A stretch of 64,000 nucleotides of DNA from the NCBI RefSeq assembly GCF_003797945.1, contig NZ_RKKU01000013.1, positions 45,275 to 109,274 on the forward strand, written 5' to 3'. The position numbers and the translations under genes were made by a program. Of this stretch, positions 26,085-36,302 are shown in pieces. Position 1 is the first letter of the stretch; every line of letters begins with the position of its first letter. Source of the DNA: Pseudomonas neustonica (GTDB taxonomy: Bacteria; Pseudomonadota; Gammaproteobacteria; Pseudomonadales; Pseudomonadaceae). The notes under the pieces are model-generated. The model made no database searches, had not been told where the DNA came from, and saw nothing but the letters and a program-made list of their open reading frames with translations.

Positions 26085-26960
26085 ATGCATCAGCGCCACG
26101 CCAGAAACCGCCGCTTTACCCCTATTGCTTGCATGATACGCACAGCGTTTGCCGCTGGGGCACTGTTGGGTGCTGCTGGCAGCATGGCCGCGGAGAATGT
26201 CTGTGAACGTGTTGTCGTGACCGGCAATCCAGACTATCCGCCGATTATCTGGGCGCCGGAGCAGGGCGAGCAGGCGTTAACCGGCGTGGCGGTGGAGATG
26301 CTGCAGTCGGCGCTGGCGGCGAGCGACATCAAGGTGGAAGTGCTGAATATGGGGACGCGTGCCAAGGCGCTGGCGGCGGTGGAAAGCGGTCAGGTTGATA
26401 TTATGGCAGGGCTGTTCATGTCGCGTGAACGCTTAGCGAGTATGGACTATGTCTACCCCGCGATCATGGATGTGCCTAGCGTCTTCTTTGTTCGTCGTGG
26501 TGCCGCTTTTGCTTACACCGGCTGGCAGGATTTGCGCGGCAAGCGCGGTGCTGCGCAGGAAGGCAGTCGCTTTGGTCTGTCGTTTGATACCTATGCCAAG
26601 GACAACCTTGCGCTGGAACGGGAGGCAACGGGCGAAGCTGCGTTGCGTAAGCTGTTGGCGGGTAAGCTCGACTACGTTGTGCTGGAGCGCTACCAGGGGC
26701 TGGCGCTGGCTCAGCAAATGGGCGTGGATGAGCAATTGGATACGCTGGAGGGTTCTTTTATCAATGCGCCTCTGTACTTCGGCATATCGCATAACTCGGT
26801 CTGTAACTCGCCGGATCTGCGTGCAGCGCTGGCATTGGGTATGCAGGAGCAGGCTCAGCGTAATGAAGGTCGTCGCTTGCTCGATAAGTATCGTGGCATC
26901 TGGGCTGCGCCCTTCATGCCTGCGGTCGAACCGGCAGCTGAAATTCCGCTGGAAGAGTAA
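26085..26960 (+). CDS. Periplasmic solute-binding protein, family 3
   Basis: A protein of about 291 residues with a signal peptide (basic start, hydrophobic core, cleavage near SMAA-EN at residue 36) and an SBP_bac_3 fold: VVVTGNPDYPPIIW, then TGVAVEMLQSAL, and the DIMAGLFMSRERLASMDYVYP segment that forms the ligand site. I chose the ATG at 26085 with GGGAG seven bases upstream. Such proteins bind polar amino acids or act as stand-alone sensors; no ABC permease is adjacent, which suggests a sensory or orphan role. Two Cys (in NVCERV and NSVCNSP) may form a disulfide. Confidence 0.78.
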   Translation: MHQRHARNRRFTPIACMIRTAFAAGALLGAAGSMAAENVCERVVVTGNPDYPPIIWAPEQGEQALTGVAVEMLQSALAASDIKVEVLNMGTRAKALAAVESGQVDIMAGLFMSRERLASMDYVYPAIMDVPSVFFVRRGAAFAYTGWQDLRGKRGAAQEGSRFGLSFDTYAKDNLALEREATGEAALRKLLAGKLDYVVLERYQGLALAQQMGVDEQLDTLEGSFINAPLYFGISHNSVCNSPDLRAALALGMQEQAQRNEGRRLLDKYRGIWAAPFMPAVEPAAEIPLEE

Positions 26961-27104
26961 CAAAAAGCCTTACAGTCTGTTTGCTGCTAATCTGTACTGG
27001 TCATCTGTGTTGTATCTGTCACTGTTGCGGTGCTGCCTGGGTCGTTAAGCTGCAACGTTGTCCATATATTCAACGTGGGCGTTTATGCCGGGAGGGCAAA
27101 CGCA

Positions 27105-28577
27105 ATGACCAGTCTGCTGTACCAGAAAATCGCCAGCCAGTTGGCTGAAGACATCCAAAGCGGCGTATATCAGCCGGGTGAGCGGGTGCCTTCGGTGCGA
27201 AAGCTTAGTACACAGAAAGGGGTGAGCCATGCGACCGTGCTGCAAGCTTACGCCACGCTGGAAGATCAGGGGCTGATTCATGCTCGACCACAGTCCGGCT
27301 ATTACGTACACCAAACTCCCGCACTGACCGCACCCACGCCGGCTATTGCGCGGGTGGAAGCACCCTACGCAGTAACGCGCAGCAGTATCATCACCGAGAT
27401 TCTGCTCCAGGCGCGTCGAGACGGCGTTATTCCTTTGGGCGCTGCGGTGCCATCCAGTGAGTTCTTACCGCTGCGCGCCTTGCATCAGCAAATGAGCAAG
27501 GTGACCCGTTTCCATGCCCAGAAAGCCTTCAGCTATACCTTTAGCCCCGGTTACGAGCCGCTGCGCCGTCAGGTTGCCATCCGCATGCGCGATGCCGGGG
27601 CGGTTATTGATCCCGCTAACGTCGTCATTACCAACGGGTGCGTTGAGGCATTGCAGCTGTCATTACGCGCAGTCACCAAGCCGGGTGATCTGATTGCGAC
27701 GGAATCGCCCAGTTATTATGGGCTGGTTCAGCTGTGTGAGCTGCTGGACCTCAAGGTGGTAGAAATTCCATCTGATCCGGACACCGGCTTGAGCCTGGAA
27801 ACGCTGCAGTCCGCGCTCGATCAGTGGCCAATCAAGGCGCTGGTATTGACCTCCAGGGCGGGCAACCCGATGGGAGCAACCATGCCTGAGCACCGGCAGC
27901 GCAAGCTGGTTGCGATGATGGCGCGGCGTAATTTGCCGGTCATTGAAGACGATATTTATGGTGAGTTGATGTTTGATCACGGCCAGTCAAAGGCGCTCAA
28001 AGCCTTTGATTGCTCGGATACGGTGATCTATTGCTCGAGCTTTTCAAAAACCATTTCGCCTGGCTTGCGCGCTGGCTGGTTGATCACCAAGCGCTACCAG
28101 GAGCAGATCGAGAAGCTGCAGACCTTCACCACATTGTCAGCCTGCAGCGTGAGTCAAATGGCGGTCGCGGCTTACCTGGAGAACGGGGGGTATGATCGGC
28201 ATCTTCGCCACATCCGTCAGGAGTACTGCAAGAACCTGAGCCTGTTTCAACTGGCAGTGCAGCAGTTCTTCCCGGAGGGTACCCAGATTACGCGGCCCAA
28301 GGGCGGGTTTATTCTCTGGATCAGTCTGCCGGGCGGGGTTGATACGCTGACGCTATTCAATCGTGCCTTGCAGCACAATATCAGTATCTGTCCGGGGGTC
28401 GTATTCAGTAATTCGGATCAGTTCAATCATTGCTTGCGCTTGAATTGCGGCATTCCCTGGAACCGGGCGGCAGAGCAGGCGGTAATGACCTTGGGCGTGT
28501 TAGCCAAGCAGTTGCTGCAGGAGCTAGAGCCAGTTGAGCGGGGCGTTGAGCTGGAAGGTATAAGAAAGGTATCGTGA
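27105..28577 (+). CDS. MocR-type GntR/aminotransferase regulator
   Basis: A protein of about 490 residues with an N-terminal GntR winged helix (SVRKLSTQKGVSHATVLQAYATLEDQG, near 25-60) and a class I aminotransferase domain. The PLP lysine is in SSFSKTISPGLRAGW (around residue 314). The usual NPTG loop reads RAGNPMG. MocR regulators sense PLP or amino-acid-like ligands. AA positions 1-25 (LYQKIASQLAEDI) are typical. I chose the ATG at 27105 with GGGAGGG upstream. Its target is not evident; the solute-binding gene just upstream is on the same strand. Confidence 0.88.
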   Translation: MTSLLYQKIASQLAEDIQSGVYQPGERVPSVRKLSTQKGVSHATVLQAYATLEDQGLIHARPQSGYYVHQTPALTAPTPAIARVEAPYAVTRSSIITEILLQARRDGVIPLGAAVPSSEFLPLRALHQQMSKVTRFHAQKAFSYTFSPGYEPLRRQVAIRMRDAGAVIDPANVVITNGCVEALQLSLRAVTKPGDLIATESPSYYGLVQLCELLDLKVVEIPSDPDTGLSLETLQSALDQWPIKALVLTSRAGNPMGATMPEHRQRKLVAMMARRNLPVIEDDIYGELMFDHGQSKALKAFDCSDTVIYCSSFSKTISPGLRAGWLITKRYQEQIEKLQTFTTLSACSVSQMAVAAYLENGGYDRHLRHIRQEYCKNLSLFQLAVQQFFPEGTQITRPKGGFILWISLPGGVDTLTLFNRALQHNISICPGVVFSNSDQFNHCLRLNCGIPWNRAAEQAVMTLGVLAKQLLQELEPVERGVELEGIRKVS

Positions 28578-28620
28578 TTTATATCAGGTGCTTATGAGGC
28601 TTATTTAAAGTAATTAAATA

Positions 28621-28652
28621 AAAAAGGCAGCCGGTAAAAGGCTGCCTTTTTC
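28621..28652. terminator. Bidirectional terminator
   Basis: AAAAAGGCAGCC and GGCTGCCTTTTT pair perfectly around a seven-base loop, with T runs on both strands, between the converging mocR-type and lysR-type genes. Confidence 0.93.
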
Positions 28653-28668
28653 GTTATCCCTCAATGCT

Positions 28669-29613
28669 TTAATGCTGCGCTGCAGCTGCCTCGCGTGCCT
28701 TGAGGTATTGGCGCTTCAGTTGCTGTGACAGCTCAATGATCTGTTCGCGCATCCAGCGGTTGGCTGGGTCCTGATCCGTGCTCTCGTGCCAGAACAAGTG
28801 GGTTTCAATCGCTGGCACGTCATCAATCGGCAAAACAGTCCAGTGCAGATCGTGGCGTTCGGCAAAGCGCTCGTGCACGGTCAACACCATGTCAGTTGAT
28901 TCCAGTACTGGCGGCGCCATCTGGTAATGCTGCGAGCGCATGACTACGCGGCGCTGAATACCCATTTTGCCAAGAGCCAGGTCAACGTGGCCCAGACCAT
29001 TGCGACGACTGGAGATATGGATGTGTGACTGCGCTAGATAGTCATCAAGCGTAATCTTCTCCTTTTTCGCCAAGGGGTGCCCTTTGCGCATAACGCAGAC
29101 GTGGCGATCTTCAAACAGCTTGACGTGGCGCACCTGAGTATCGGTATTCAAGGGTGCGTCAATGGCAAAGTCCAGGCGCCCGGCAGCCAACTCCTTGGTT
29201 GTTTCCCTGCGCTTGATCAGGAAGCTGTCTATATTGATATTGGGTGCCATGCGGCGAATACGGCCAGCCAAGTGCGGCAGAATGACGGCTTCAGTGAGGT
29301 CGGTCATGCTGATGCGATAGGTTTTGGTGGCCTGTTCAGGCACGAAGCTTCGGCTTTCTTGCACCGATACACGCAGCAACTGCAGCGCACTGCGAACCTG
29401 GGTGATGATGTTCTGCGCCATTGGAGTCGGCACCATACCCTGTGCGGTGCGAACAAATAGCGGGTCATTGAATGTTTCGCGGAGGCGGGCGAGCGCGTTG
29501 CTGACTGCCGGCTGGGTTATGCCGACAATTTGCCCGGCGCGGGTGAGGTTGGCTTCTGTATAGATTGCGTCAAACACAATGAACAGATTCAGGTCGACCT
29601 TACTGAGGTTCAT
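28669..29613 (-). CDS. LysR family transcriptional regulator
   Basis: A protein of about 314 residues. It has an N-terminal LysR winged helix (LNLFIVFDAIYTEANLTRAG, then ITQPAVSNALARLRETFNDPLF) and a substrate-binding domain of the NodD/PcpR-like class (TYRISMTDLTEAVILPHL). I chose the ATG at 29613 with AAGGAAG seven bases upstream. It is divergent from an acyl-CoA dehydrogenase gene, with 166 bases between the starts, so it probably controls that gene in response to a fatty acid or aromatic ligand. Confidence 0.88.
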   Translation of the reverse strand: MNLSKVDLNLFIVFDAIYTEANLTRAGQIVGITQPAVSNALARLRETFNDPLFVRTAQGMVPTPMAQNIITQVRSALQLLRVSVQESRSFVPEQATKTYRISMTDLTEAVILPHLAGRIRRMAPNINIDSFLIKRRETTKELAAGRLDFAIDAPLNTDTQVRHVKLFEDRHVCVMRKGHPLAKKEKITLDDYLAQSHIHISSRRNGLGHVDLALGKMGIQRRVVMRSQHYQMAPPVLESTDMVLTVHERFAERHDLHWTVLPIDDVPAIETHLFWHESTDQDPANRWMREQIIELSQQLKRQYLKAREAAAAQH

Positions 29614-29779
29614 CGCAACTTCCTTACTAAGATGGCTCAAGACGATACAAACAGGTCTGCGGACGAGTGAAGTATATATTGCTTATGAATGTTAATACAC
29701 GACAAAAATAGGTTAGATAAATCGAGCTATGTCATCTAGCATTTTCATCGTCGATACCCAACAAGCAAAGGCAACCAAT

Positions 29780-30988
29780 ATGGATTTCGGATATTCCCCC
29801 AAGGTTAAAGATCTGCGCGAGCGTGTAGACGCTTTCATGCAGGAGCATGTTTTTCCGGCTGAGGCCATCTTTCACGAGCAGGTTGCCGAGGGCGATCGCT
29901 GGCAGCCTACCGCCATCGTGGAAGAACTGAAAGTCAAGGCGCGGGCCGCGGGCTTGTGGAACCTGTTCCTGCCCGAATCCGAGCTGGGTGCTGGTTTGAC
30001 CAACCTCGAATATGCGCCACTGGCTGAGCTGATGGGCCGGTCCGGTCTGGCGTCTGAGGCATTCAACTGCAGCGCGCCTGATACCGGTAATATGGAAACC
30101 ATCGTTCGCTACGGTAACGAAGAGCAGAAAGAGCGCTGGGTCAAGCCGCTGCTGGCGGGTGAGATTCGCTCCTGCTTCGGTATGACCGAGCCAGGTGTTG
30201 CTTCTTCCGATGCAACCAATATGCAGGCCAATGCTCGTCGTGAAGGTGATGAGTGGGTGATCAATGGTCGCAAGTGGTGGACCTCCGGTGCCTGTGACCC
30301 ACGTTGCAAGGTCATGATCTTTATGGGTCTGACTAATCCCGATGCGCCACGCCACCAACAGCACTCGATGATTCTGGTGCCAATGGATGCGCCCGGTTTG
30401 AAAGTTATTCGTCCGTTGCCGGTATTTGGTTACGACGATGCGCCGCACGGCCACGCTGAAGTGCTGCTGGAAAACGTACGCGTTCCTTATGAAAACGTAT
30501 TGCTGGGTGAAGGTCGCGGTTTTGAAATCGCTCAGGGTCGTCTTGGGCCAGGTCGTATTCACCACTGCATGCGCTCTATCGGTGCTGCAGAACGTGCACT
30601 GGAACTGATGTGCCGTCGCTCGGTTGAGCGTGAAGCCTTCGGTAAGCGCTTGGCACAGTTGGGCGGCAATATCGATCTGATCGCCGAATCACGTATCGAG
30701 ATCAACCAAGCTCGCCTGTTGACCCTGAACGCGGCTTACATGATGGATACCGCAGGTAACAAGGTTGCCAAGAGCGAAATCGCTCAGATCAAGGTTGTAG
30801 CGCCTAACGTGGCTCTGCGCGTGATCGATCGTGCGATTCAGATGCACGGTGGTGCGGGTGTATCGGAAGATACGCCGCTGGCGCACATGTACGCCATGCA
30901 GCGCACGCTGCGCTTGGCTGACGGCCCGGATGAGGTTCACCGTGCCGCCATCGGCAAGCATGAGCTGGGCAAGTACATGTCCCGTTAA
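29780..30988 (+). CDS. Acyl-CoA dehydrogenase
   Basis: A protein of about 402 residues of the acyl-CoA dehydrogenase family (ACAD10/11-like). Visible features are [15 protein letters not shown] (flavin/substrate contact), KWWTSGA, the C-terminal [16 protein letters not shown] and [19 protein letters not shown]. These FAD enzymes oxidise acyl-CoA to trans-2-enoyl-CoA and pass electrons to ETF. I chose the ATG at 29780 (MDFGYSP), the usual N-terminus for this family, over 29729. Substrate length is unknown. The divergent LysR gene probably regulates it. A strong terminator follows. Confidence 0.9.
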   Translation: MDFGYSPKVKDLRERVDAFMQEHVFPAEAIFHEQVAEGDRWQPTAIVEELKVKARAAGLWNLFLPESELGAGLTNLEYAPLAELMGRSGLASEAFNCSAPDTGNMETIVRYGNEEQKERWVKPLLAGEIRSCFGMTEPGVASSDATNMQANARREGDEWVINGRKWWTSGACDPRCKVMIFMGLTNPDAPRHQQHSMILVPMDAPGLKVIRPLPVFGYDDAPHGHAEVLLENVRVPYENVLLGEGRGFEIAQGRLGPGRIHHCMRSIGAAERALELMCRRSVEREAFGKRLAQLGGNIDLIAESRIEINQARLLTLNAAYMMDTAGNKVAKSEIAQIKVVAPNVALRVIDRAIQMHGGAGVSEDTPLAHMYAMQRTLRLADGPDEVHRAAIGKHELGKYMSR

Positions 30989-31004
30989 GCAGTCTGCGAT
31001 AACA

Positions 31005-31033
31005 AAAACCCGCTCCTGGTGAGCGGGTTTTTT
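31005..31033 (+). terminator. Rho-independent terminator
   Basis: AAAAACCCGCTC-ctggt-GAGCGGGTTTTTT: a perfect stem with T run after the acyl-CoA dehydrogenase gene. The following 145 bases to infA hold nothing else. Confidence 0.93.
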
Positions 31034-31179
31034 GTGTCTACGAGTAAGTTAAATCTGGTTGGATACGATACCCGAAAAGCAGACGCAGCAACGCTCACCC
31101 GAAATAACAATCCGGATGAAGCGGCGGGTTTAACGTTGCTGTAGCCGAGCGGAGGAGGGTGCGCGGCCGGGCTGACTGA

Positions 31180-31398
31180 TTAGCGGGCGCGGTAGGTGAT
31201 GCGACCTTTAGTCAGGTCGTAGGGCGTCAGTTCAACGCGAACCTTGTCACCTGTTAGGATGCGGATGTAGTTTTTGCGCATCTTGCCTGAAATGTGGGCA
31301 GTCACGACGTGGCCGTTTTCCAGTTCAACTCGGAACATGGTGTTCGGCAGGGTGTCGATGATGGTGCCTTCCATTTCAATACTGTCTTCTTTCGCCAT
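31180..31398 (-). CDS. infA: Translation initiation factor IF-1
   Basis: A 72-residue S1-fold protein, the exact length and near-universal sequence of IF-1 ([19 protein letters not shown], then [26 protein letters not shown] and the GRITYR end). It binds the ribosomal A site during initiation. Next upstream on the same strand are the two N-end rule transferases bpt and aat, the order known in Pseudomonas. The expected clpA neighbour on its other side is absent here; an acyl-CoA dehydrogenase lies there. Confidence 0.98.
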   Translation of the reverse strand: MAKEDSIEMEGTIIDTLPNTMFRVELENGHVVTAHISGKMRKNYIRILTGDKVRVELTPYDLTKGRITYRAR

Positions 31399-31551
31399 TA
31401 AGCAATGACCTCTTGGGTTTGTTCACAGGCGGGCGTTTAAATATTAATACCCGCAAAAAAGGTGAGCAATTGTGCCTGAAAAACTGCCAAAGCGCCAAGT
31501 TTGACGGACTTTTTTTAATAGGGGGTGTGCTTCAGGTGCGGCGCAAGGCAA

Positions 31552-32262
31552 TTAAGTCAGGCGTACCCAGCGTTGGTTTACCAGCATTTCGATGGGGCGG
31601 TACTCGGTCTTGTAATTCATCTTGCGGCAATCCTTGATCCAATAACCCAGATAAACCGAATCCATTTCCAGGTCGCGGGTGTGCTGGATTTGCCAGAGAA
31701 TCGCGAAGCGTCCCAGGCTGCGCTTGTGTTCCTGTGGATCAAAAAAGGTATAGACAGCCGAAATGCCGTTGACCATCTGGTCGGTAACAGCCACTGCCAA
31801 CAGTTTGTTGTCCGGGTCGCGAAAGGTGAAAAAACGACAAAAATTCCAGTCCTTGACCAGAAATGATTGGAACTGATCGCGGCTGGGCGGGTACATATCG
31901 CCGTCAGCGTGCCGTGCACAGATGTAGCGTTGATAGAGATCGTAGATCTCGTCGCTGGGTTCCGGGCTGGCTTCCGTTACGTGCAGGTCGCGATTTTTCT
32001 TCAGGATACGTTTCTGCTGCGAGTTGGGCTCAAATTCAGCAACGGGTATGCGCGCCGGTATGCAGGCGTTACAGGCGCGGCAATGCGGGCGGTAGAGATG
32101 GTCACCGCTGCGGCGAAAGCCCATTTCCGAGAGCTCGCTGTAGGTTTCGACATCCAGCGGCTGCTGTGGATCAAGAAACAGGGTGGTGGCCTGCTCGCGC
32201 GGCAGGTAGCTGCAGGGGTGGGGATGTGTCGCGTAAAACTTGAGTTGAGACAAGTCGGTCAT
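31552..32262 (-). CDS. bpt: Leucyl-transferase Bpt (aspartate/glutamate N-end rule)
   Basis: A 236-residue aminoacyl-tRNA-protein transferase of the ATE1-like Bpt family. It adds Leu to N-terminal Asp or Glu to target proteins to ClpAP. The N-terminal Cys-rich segment CSYLP and the [16 protein letters not shown] pattern (around 55-71) are typical, as is the C-terminal [16 protein letters not shown] segment. Length matches. It lies 69 bases from aat and on the same strand as infA, so the three genes may be co-transcribed. Confidence 0.95.
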   Translation of the reverse strand: MTDLSQLKFYATHPHPCSYLPREQATTLFLDPQQPLDVETYSELSEMGFRRSGDHLYRPHCRACNACIPARIPVAEFEPNSQQKRILKKNRDLHVTEASPEPSDEIYDLYQRYICARHADGDMYPPSRDQFQSFLVKDWNFCRFFTFRDPDNKLLAVAVTDQMVNGISAVYTFFDPQEHKRSLGRFAILWQIQHTRDLEMDSVYLGYWIKDCRKMNYKTEYRPIEMLVNQRWVRLT

Positions 32263-32331
32263 GGTCTGGCTCCCGGCGGCTTGTGATTCAGTATAGGGCC
32301 GCCGAGCAGAGCCATCAAAGACTGATTGTGT

Positions 32332-33030
32332 TTACTCTGGGCTGAGCGGCCGCCAGTTGGATGGCGCCTGCTGCGGGCATAGCGTTGCTAGCTGCTGCAG
32401 AAAACCTGCCCGGGGTAGACTGCGAGCGCCCAAGCTGAACAGGTGGTCGGTGGGCATCTGGCAGTCAATCAGCATAAAGCCGCATGCTGATAAATGCTGC
32501 GCCAGGCTGATGAAGGCCAATTTAGATGCGTTGGTGCGGAAGCTGAACATCGACTCGCCAAAAAAGGCGCGGCCCAGTGCCAGGCCATAGAGGCCACCAA
32601 CCAGTTCGCCGTTGTCCCACACTTCCACCGAGTGCGCGTGGCCCAGTGTGTGCAGTTTTGTATAGGCACTCTGCATGGCTGGCGTGATCCAGGTGTCATC
32701 GGTGTCCCGCCTGGGCGCAGCGCAGGCGGCCATCACGGCAGGGAAGTCCTGATCCATGGTGACCTTGAAGGTGGTTTGGCGCATGAACTTGCGCATGCTG
32801 CGTGAGATGTGCAGTTCGGCGGGGGCTAACACGGTACGTGGATCGGGGCACCACCAGAGAATGGGCTGTCCAGTCGCGTACCAGGGGAATATGCCGTTTC
32901 GGTAGGCCGAGAGTAGTCGCTCTGGTGACAGGTCACCGCCGGCGGCCAGCAAGCCATTGGGTGACTGCATCGCGCGACGCGCCGGCGGGAAGTCTGTGCT
33001 GTGTGCATCCAGCCAGGTCAGTTGACTCAT
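32332..33030 (-). CDS. aat: Leucyl/phenylalanyl-tRNA-protein transferase
   Basis: A 232-residue enzyme that transfers Leu or Phe to N-terminal Lys or Arg, making N-degrons. Family motifs are visible: [20 protein letters not shown] (around 24-43), [20 protein letters not shown] (around 45-64), and [20 protein letters not shown] with FGESMFS (around 130-165). It lies just upstream of bpt. In P. aeruginosa trxB stands between aat and ftsK (from memory); here the two are divergent with about 190 bases between and no trxB. Confidence 0.96.
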   Translation of the reverse strand: MSQLTWLDAHSTDFPPARRAMQSPNGLLAAGGDLSPERLLSAYRNGIFPWYATGQPILWWCPDPRTVLAPAELHISRSMRKFMRQTTFKVTMDQDFPAVMAACAAPRRDTDDTWITPAMQSAYTKLHTLGHAHSVEVWDNGELVGGLYGLALGRAFFGESMFSFRTNASKLAFISLAQHLSACGFMLIDCQMPTDHLFSLGARSLPRAGFLQQLATLCPQQAPSNWRPLSPE

Positions 33031-33219
33031 GGGCTCCTCAGGTGCGTTTCATCGTTCAAATGGTTTATCAAAATAGCCTTATAAGTTATTGTCCTTCATA
33101 CAGAAAGACAACCTGCCAGCGGGAACCAGTCGACCTATAAATGGTCAGGGTTAACGCTATTGTGCACTGTGATTGTGAAAAGCACTGGCAGAGGTCGTAC
33201 AATAATCGCCTTAATCACG

Positions 33220-35640
33220 ATGGAAGCTTCCGTTTTGAAGGATACAGCAGCCCAGAAGAACCCGATTGCGTGGCGAGAGCAACTCTCACTGCGATTGCGC
33301 GAAGGCGCCCTGTTGGCAATGATAGCGCTGTGCCTGTACTTGTGCATGGCGCTCTTTACTTACAGTTCCGCTGATCCCGGCTGGACCCGCAGCGCTGGGC
33401 CGGTAACGGTGCAGAATGCGGGCGGGCGGATGGGTGCCTGGATTGCCGATGTTTTATTGCTGACCCTGGGCTACCTGGCTTTTTTGTTTCCGCTGATTGT
33501 CGGCGTCAAGGTCTGGCAGATGTTTCAACGTCGCCACCTGCCTTTCGTTTGGAATGGCTGGCTGTTTTCCTGGCGTCTGATTGGCTTTGTATTGACCCTG
33601 CTGGCAGGCACGGCATTGGCTGCGCTGCATGGTACGGCGCCCGAGCACTTCCCTGAAGGCGCGGGTGCAGGCGGTGTACTAGGGCAGCTGTTGAGCGACT
33701 TGGCGCGCCCGGTACTCAACATGCAGGGTAGTACCTTGCTGTTTCTGACGCTGTTCCTGTTCGGTATTACCGTCTTCACCAATCTGTCCTGGTTCCGGGT
33801 GATGGATCTGACGGGGCGCATTACCCTTGATTTGTTCGACCTGGTTAAACGTGCCTGGGTCCGCTGGCGTTCACGTCGCGCCGACGATCGCCTGCGCGAT
33901 GACACCGCTGCGCCAAGGCCGGTGAAGGCCTCGTCGGCACGCCAGGAGCCTGCCTTCAGTGCCGAGGAGCAGCGCAAGGCAGATGCCTCACGCGCTCAGC
34001 GTCAGGAGGCTCAAGCCAAATACACCGCAGCGCGGGAAAGCCGCGTGCCGCCGGAAATTGTTCCGCTGGATACCAAGCCAGCCGAGCCGAGTGTGCGTCT
34101 GCAGAAAGAAAAACAGTCCAAGCTCTTTACCGACAGTGTGGAGCCGGGCTCGTTGCCGCCGATTTCACTGTTGGACCCTGCGAGTAAAAGGACCAAGGGC
34201 TTTTCAGCTGAGTCGCTGGAAGGCATGTCGCGCCTGCTGGAAATCAAGTTGAAAGATTTCGGCGTTGATGCCGAAGTCGAGAAGGTGCAGCCAGGTCCAG
34301 TTATTACGCGTTTTGAAATTCAGCCAGCACCGGGCGTCAAGGTCAGCAAGATCTCCAATCTGGCCAAGGATCTGGCGCGCTCACTGGCGGTGATCAGTGT
34401 GCGGGTAGTGGAAGTGATTCCGGGCAAAACCACCGTGGGTATCGAGATACCCAACGAGGATCGCGAAATCGTTCGCTTGTCTGAGGTGCTGGAAACGCGG
34501 GAGTTTGATGACGCGCAATCTCCGGTCACCCTGGCTTTGGGGCATGACATTGGTGGCCATCCGGTGATGGCCGACCTGGCCAAGATGCCGCATCTACTGG
34601 TAGCCGGTACCACTGGCTCCGGCAAGTCGGTCGGCGTTAACGCTATGCTGCTCAGTATTCTGTTCAAGTCTACGCCGGAAGAAGTACGACTGATCATGGT
34701 CGATCCGAAGATGCTGGAGCTGTCTATTTACGAGGGCATTCCGCACCTGTTGGCGCCCGTGGTCACCGACATGAAAGAAGCCGCCAACGCGTTGCGCTGG
34801 TGTGTGGCCGAGATGGAGCGGCGCTACAAAATGATGGCGGCGCTGGGTGTGCGTAACCTCGCAGGCTATAACCGCAAGGTGAAGGATGCCGAGAAGGCGG
34901 GTGCACCGCTGCGCGATCCATTGTATCGCCGTGAGAGCATGGAAGATGAGGCTCCGGAACTTGAAGCTCTGCCAGTGATCGTAGTGGTAATCGACGAATT
35001 CGCCGACATGATGATGATTGTTGGTAAAAAGGTCGAAGAACTGATTGCCCGTATTGCACAGAAGGCACGTGCGGCGGGCATTCATTTGATTCTGGCAACG
35101 CAGCGTCCTTCAGTGGACGTCATCACCGGTTTGATCAAGGCTAATATCCCGACCCGTATGGCGTTTCAGGTATCCAGTAAAATCGACTCGCGCACCATTC
35201 TTGATCAGGGTGGCGCTGAGCAGCTGCTGGGCCATGGTGACATGCTGTATATGCCGCCGGGGACCAGTTTGCCGGTTCGTGTGCATGGCGCCTTTGTCTC
35301 GGATGATGAGGTGCATCGCCTGGTTGAAGAATGGAAGAAACGCGGTGCTCCAAACTACATTCAGGACATTCTTGATGGTGCCGATGATGGCGCGGGCAGT
35401 GGCGGCTATGAAGGCAGTGCAGATAGCGGTGATACCGAGGAAGATGCGCTTTATGACGAGGCTGTACGCTACGTAACTGAAAGTCGTCGGGCCTCGATCT
35501 CTTCGGTACAGCGCAAGCTGAAGATCGGTTATAACCGCGCCGCCCGTATGATTGAAGCCATGGAAATGGCGGGCGTCGTGACCTCAATGAGTACCAACGG
35601 CTCGCGTGAGGTGATTGCACCTCCGCCGGTCCGTGATTAA
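33220..35640 (+). CDS. ftsK: DNA translocase FtsK
   Basis: A protein of about 806 residues. It has four N-terminal membrane segments (residues about 25-195), a charged linker, an alpha/beta motor domain with Walker [10 protein letters not shown] (K469) and Walker [12 protein letters not shown], and a C-terminal winged helix ([20 protein letters not shown]) that reads KOPS sequences. It pumps DNA at the septum and activates XerCD at dif. The linker is short, as in Pseudomonas. I chose the ATG at 33220 because the sequence homologous to FtsK begins soon after it; the ribosome site is poor there and the ATG at 33160 remains possible. Confidence 0.96.
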   Translation: MEASVLKDTAAQKNPIAWREQLSLRLREGALLAMIALCLYLCMALFTYSSADPGWTRSAGPVTVQNAGGRMGAWIADVLLLTLGYLAFLFPLIVGVKVWQMFQRRHLPFVWNGWLFSWRLIGFVLTLLAGTALAALHGTAPEHFPEGAGAGGVLGQLLSDLARPVLNMQGSTLLFLTLFLFGITVFTNLSWFRVMDLTGRITLDLFDLVKRAWVRWRSRRADDRLRDDTAAPRPVKASSARQEPAFSAEEQRKADASRAQRQEAQAKYTAARESRVPPEIVPLDTKPAEPSVRLQKEKQSKLFTDSVEPGSLPPISLLDPASKRTKGFSAESLEGMSRLLEIKLKDFGVDAEVEKVQPGPVITRFEIQPAPGVKVSKISNLAKDLARSLAVISVRVVEVIPGKTTVGIEIPNEDREIVRLSEVLETREFDDAQSPVTLALGHDIGGHPVMADLAKMPHLLVAGTTGSGKSVGVNAMLLSILFKSTPEEVRLIMVDPKMLELSIYEGIPHLLAPVVTDMKEAANALRWCVAEMERRYKMMAALGVRNLAGYNRKVKDAEKAGAPLRDPLYRRESMEDEAPELEALPVIVVVIDEFADMMMIVGKKVEELIARIAQKARAAGIHLILATQRPSVDVITGLIKANIPTRMAFQVSSKIDSRTILDQGGAEQLLGHGDMLYMPPGTSLPVRVHGAFVSDDEVHRLVEEWKKRGAPNYIQDILDGADDGAGSGGYEGSADSGDTEEDALYDEAVRYVTESRRASISSVQRKLKIGYNRAARMIEAMEMAGVVTSMSTNGSREVIAPPPVRD

Positions 35641-35657
35641 CGGAGATTGTATCCACT

Positions 35658-36302
35658 ATGTTGAAATCCTTGCTGCGCGGCCCTGTTTTGCTGCTGTGCG
35701 CCTGTGTGCTGGCTATGCCAACAATGGCCGCCGGAACTGATCAGGAAAGCGCAGCCAAACGCTTGAATGAGCTGTTGTCCGCCGCCAACACCATGTCTGC
35801 TACCTTCTCGCAGATGACGCTCAGCTCCAATGGTTCAAGCCTGCAGGAAACCACCGGTCAGGTGACGCTGCAGCGTCCAGGCATGTTCCGCTGGCATACC
35901 GATGCGCCCTTGGAGCAAGTGCTGGTCTCCAACGGGAAAAAGATCTGGTTGTACGATCCGGATCTGGAGCAGGTCACCATCCAGGCGCTGGATCAGCGCC
36001 TGACGCATACGCCCGCGTTATTGTTGTCTGGCGACGTCAGCACCTTATCCGAGAATTTTAGTATCAGCTGGCAGGAGGGCAGCACGGTCGATGATTTTGT
36101 GCTCTCGCCAAAAGCCAGTGACACTATGTTTGAGACGCTGCGTCTGTCGTTTCGCGACGGCGTCATCAACGATATGCAGCTGAATGATCCTATCGGTCAG
36201 CGCACCAATATTCTGTTTCAGGGCGTCAAGCTGAACGAGCCGGTGGACGCTGGCCAGTTCAATTTCACTATCCCGGAAGGGGTTGACGTCATCAGTGAGT
36301 AA
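35658..36302 (+). CDS. lolA: Outer membrane lipoprotein carrier LolA
   Basis: A 214-residue periplasmic carrier that takes lipoproteins from LolCDE to LolB. It has a signal peptide (cleavage near MAA-GTDQ, residue 25) and the LolA beta fold with [24 protein letters not shown] and [20 protein letters not shown]. The Shine-Dalgarno is CGGAG. It lies 17 bases after ftsK and its end overlaps rarA, so ftsK, lolA, rarA and crcB form one operon. Confidence 0.96.
   Translation: MLKSLLRGPVLLLCACVLAMPTMAAGTDQESAAKRLNELLSAANTMSATFSQMTLSSNGSSLQETTGQVTLQRPGMFRWHTDAPLEQVLVSNGKKIWLYDPDLEQVTIQALDQRLTHTPALLLSGDVSTLSENFSISWQEGSTVDDFVLSPKASDTMFETLRLSFRDGVINDMQLNDPIGQRTNILFQGVKLNEPVDAGQFNFTIPEGVDVISE

Noticed and set aside
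29732..30565. A 277-codon minus-strand open frame inside the acyl-CoA dehydrogenase gene
   Set aside because: It is a shadow of conserved coding sequence on the other strand, with no ribosome site or recognisable domain.
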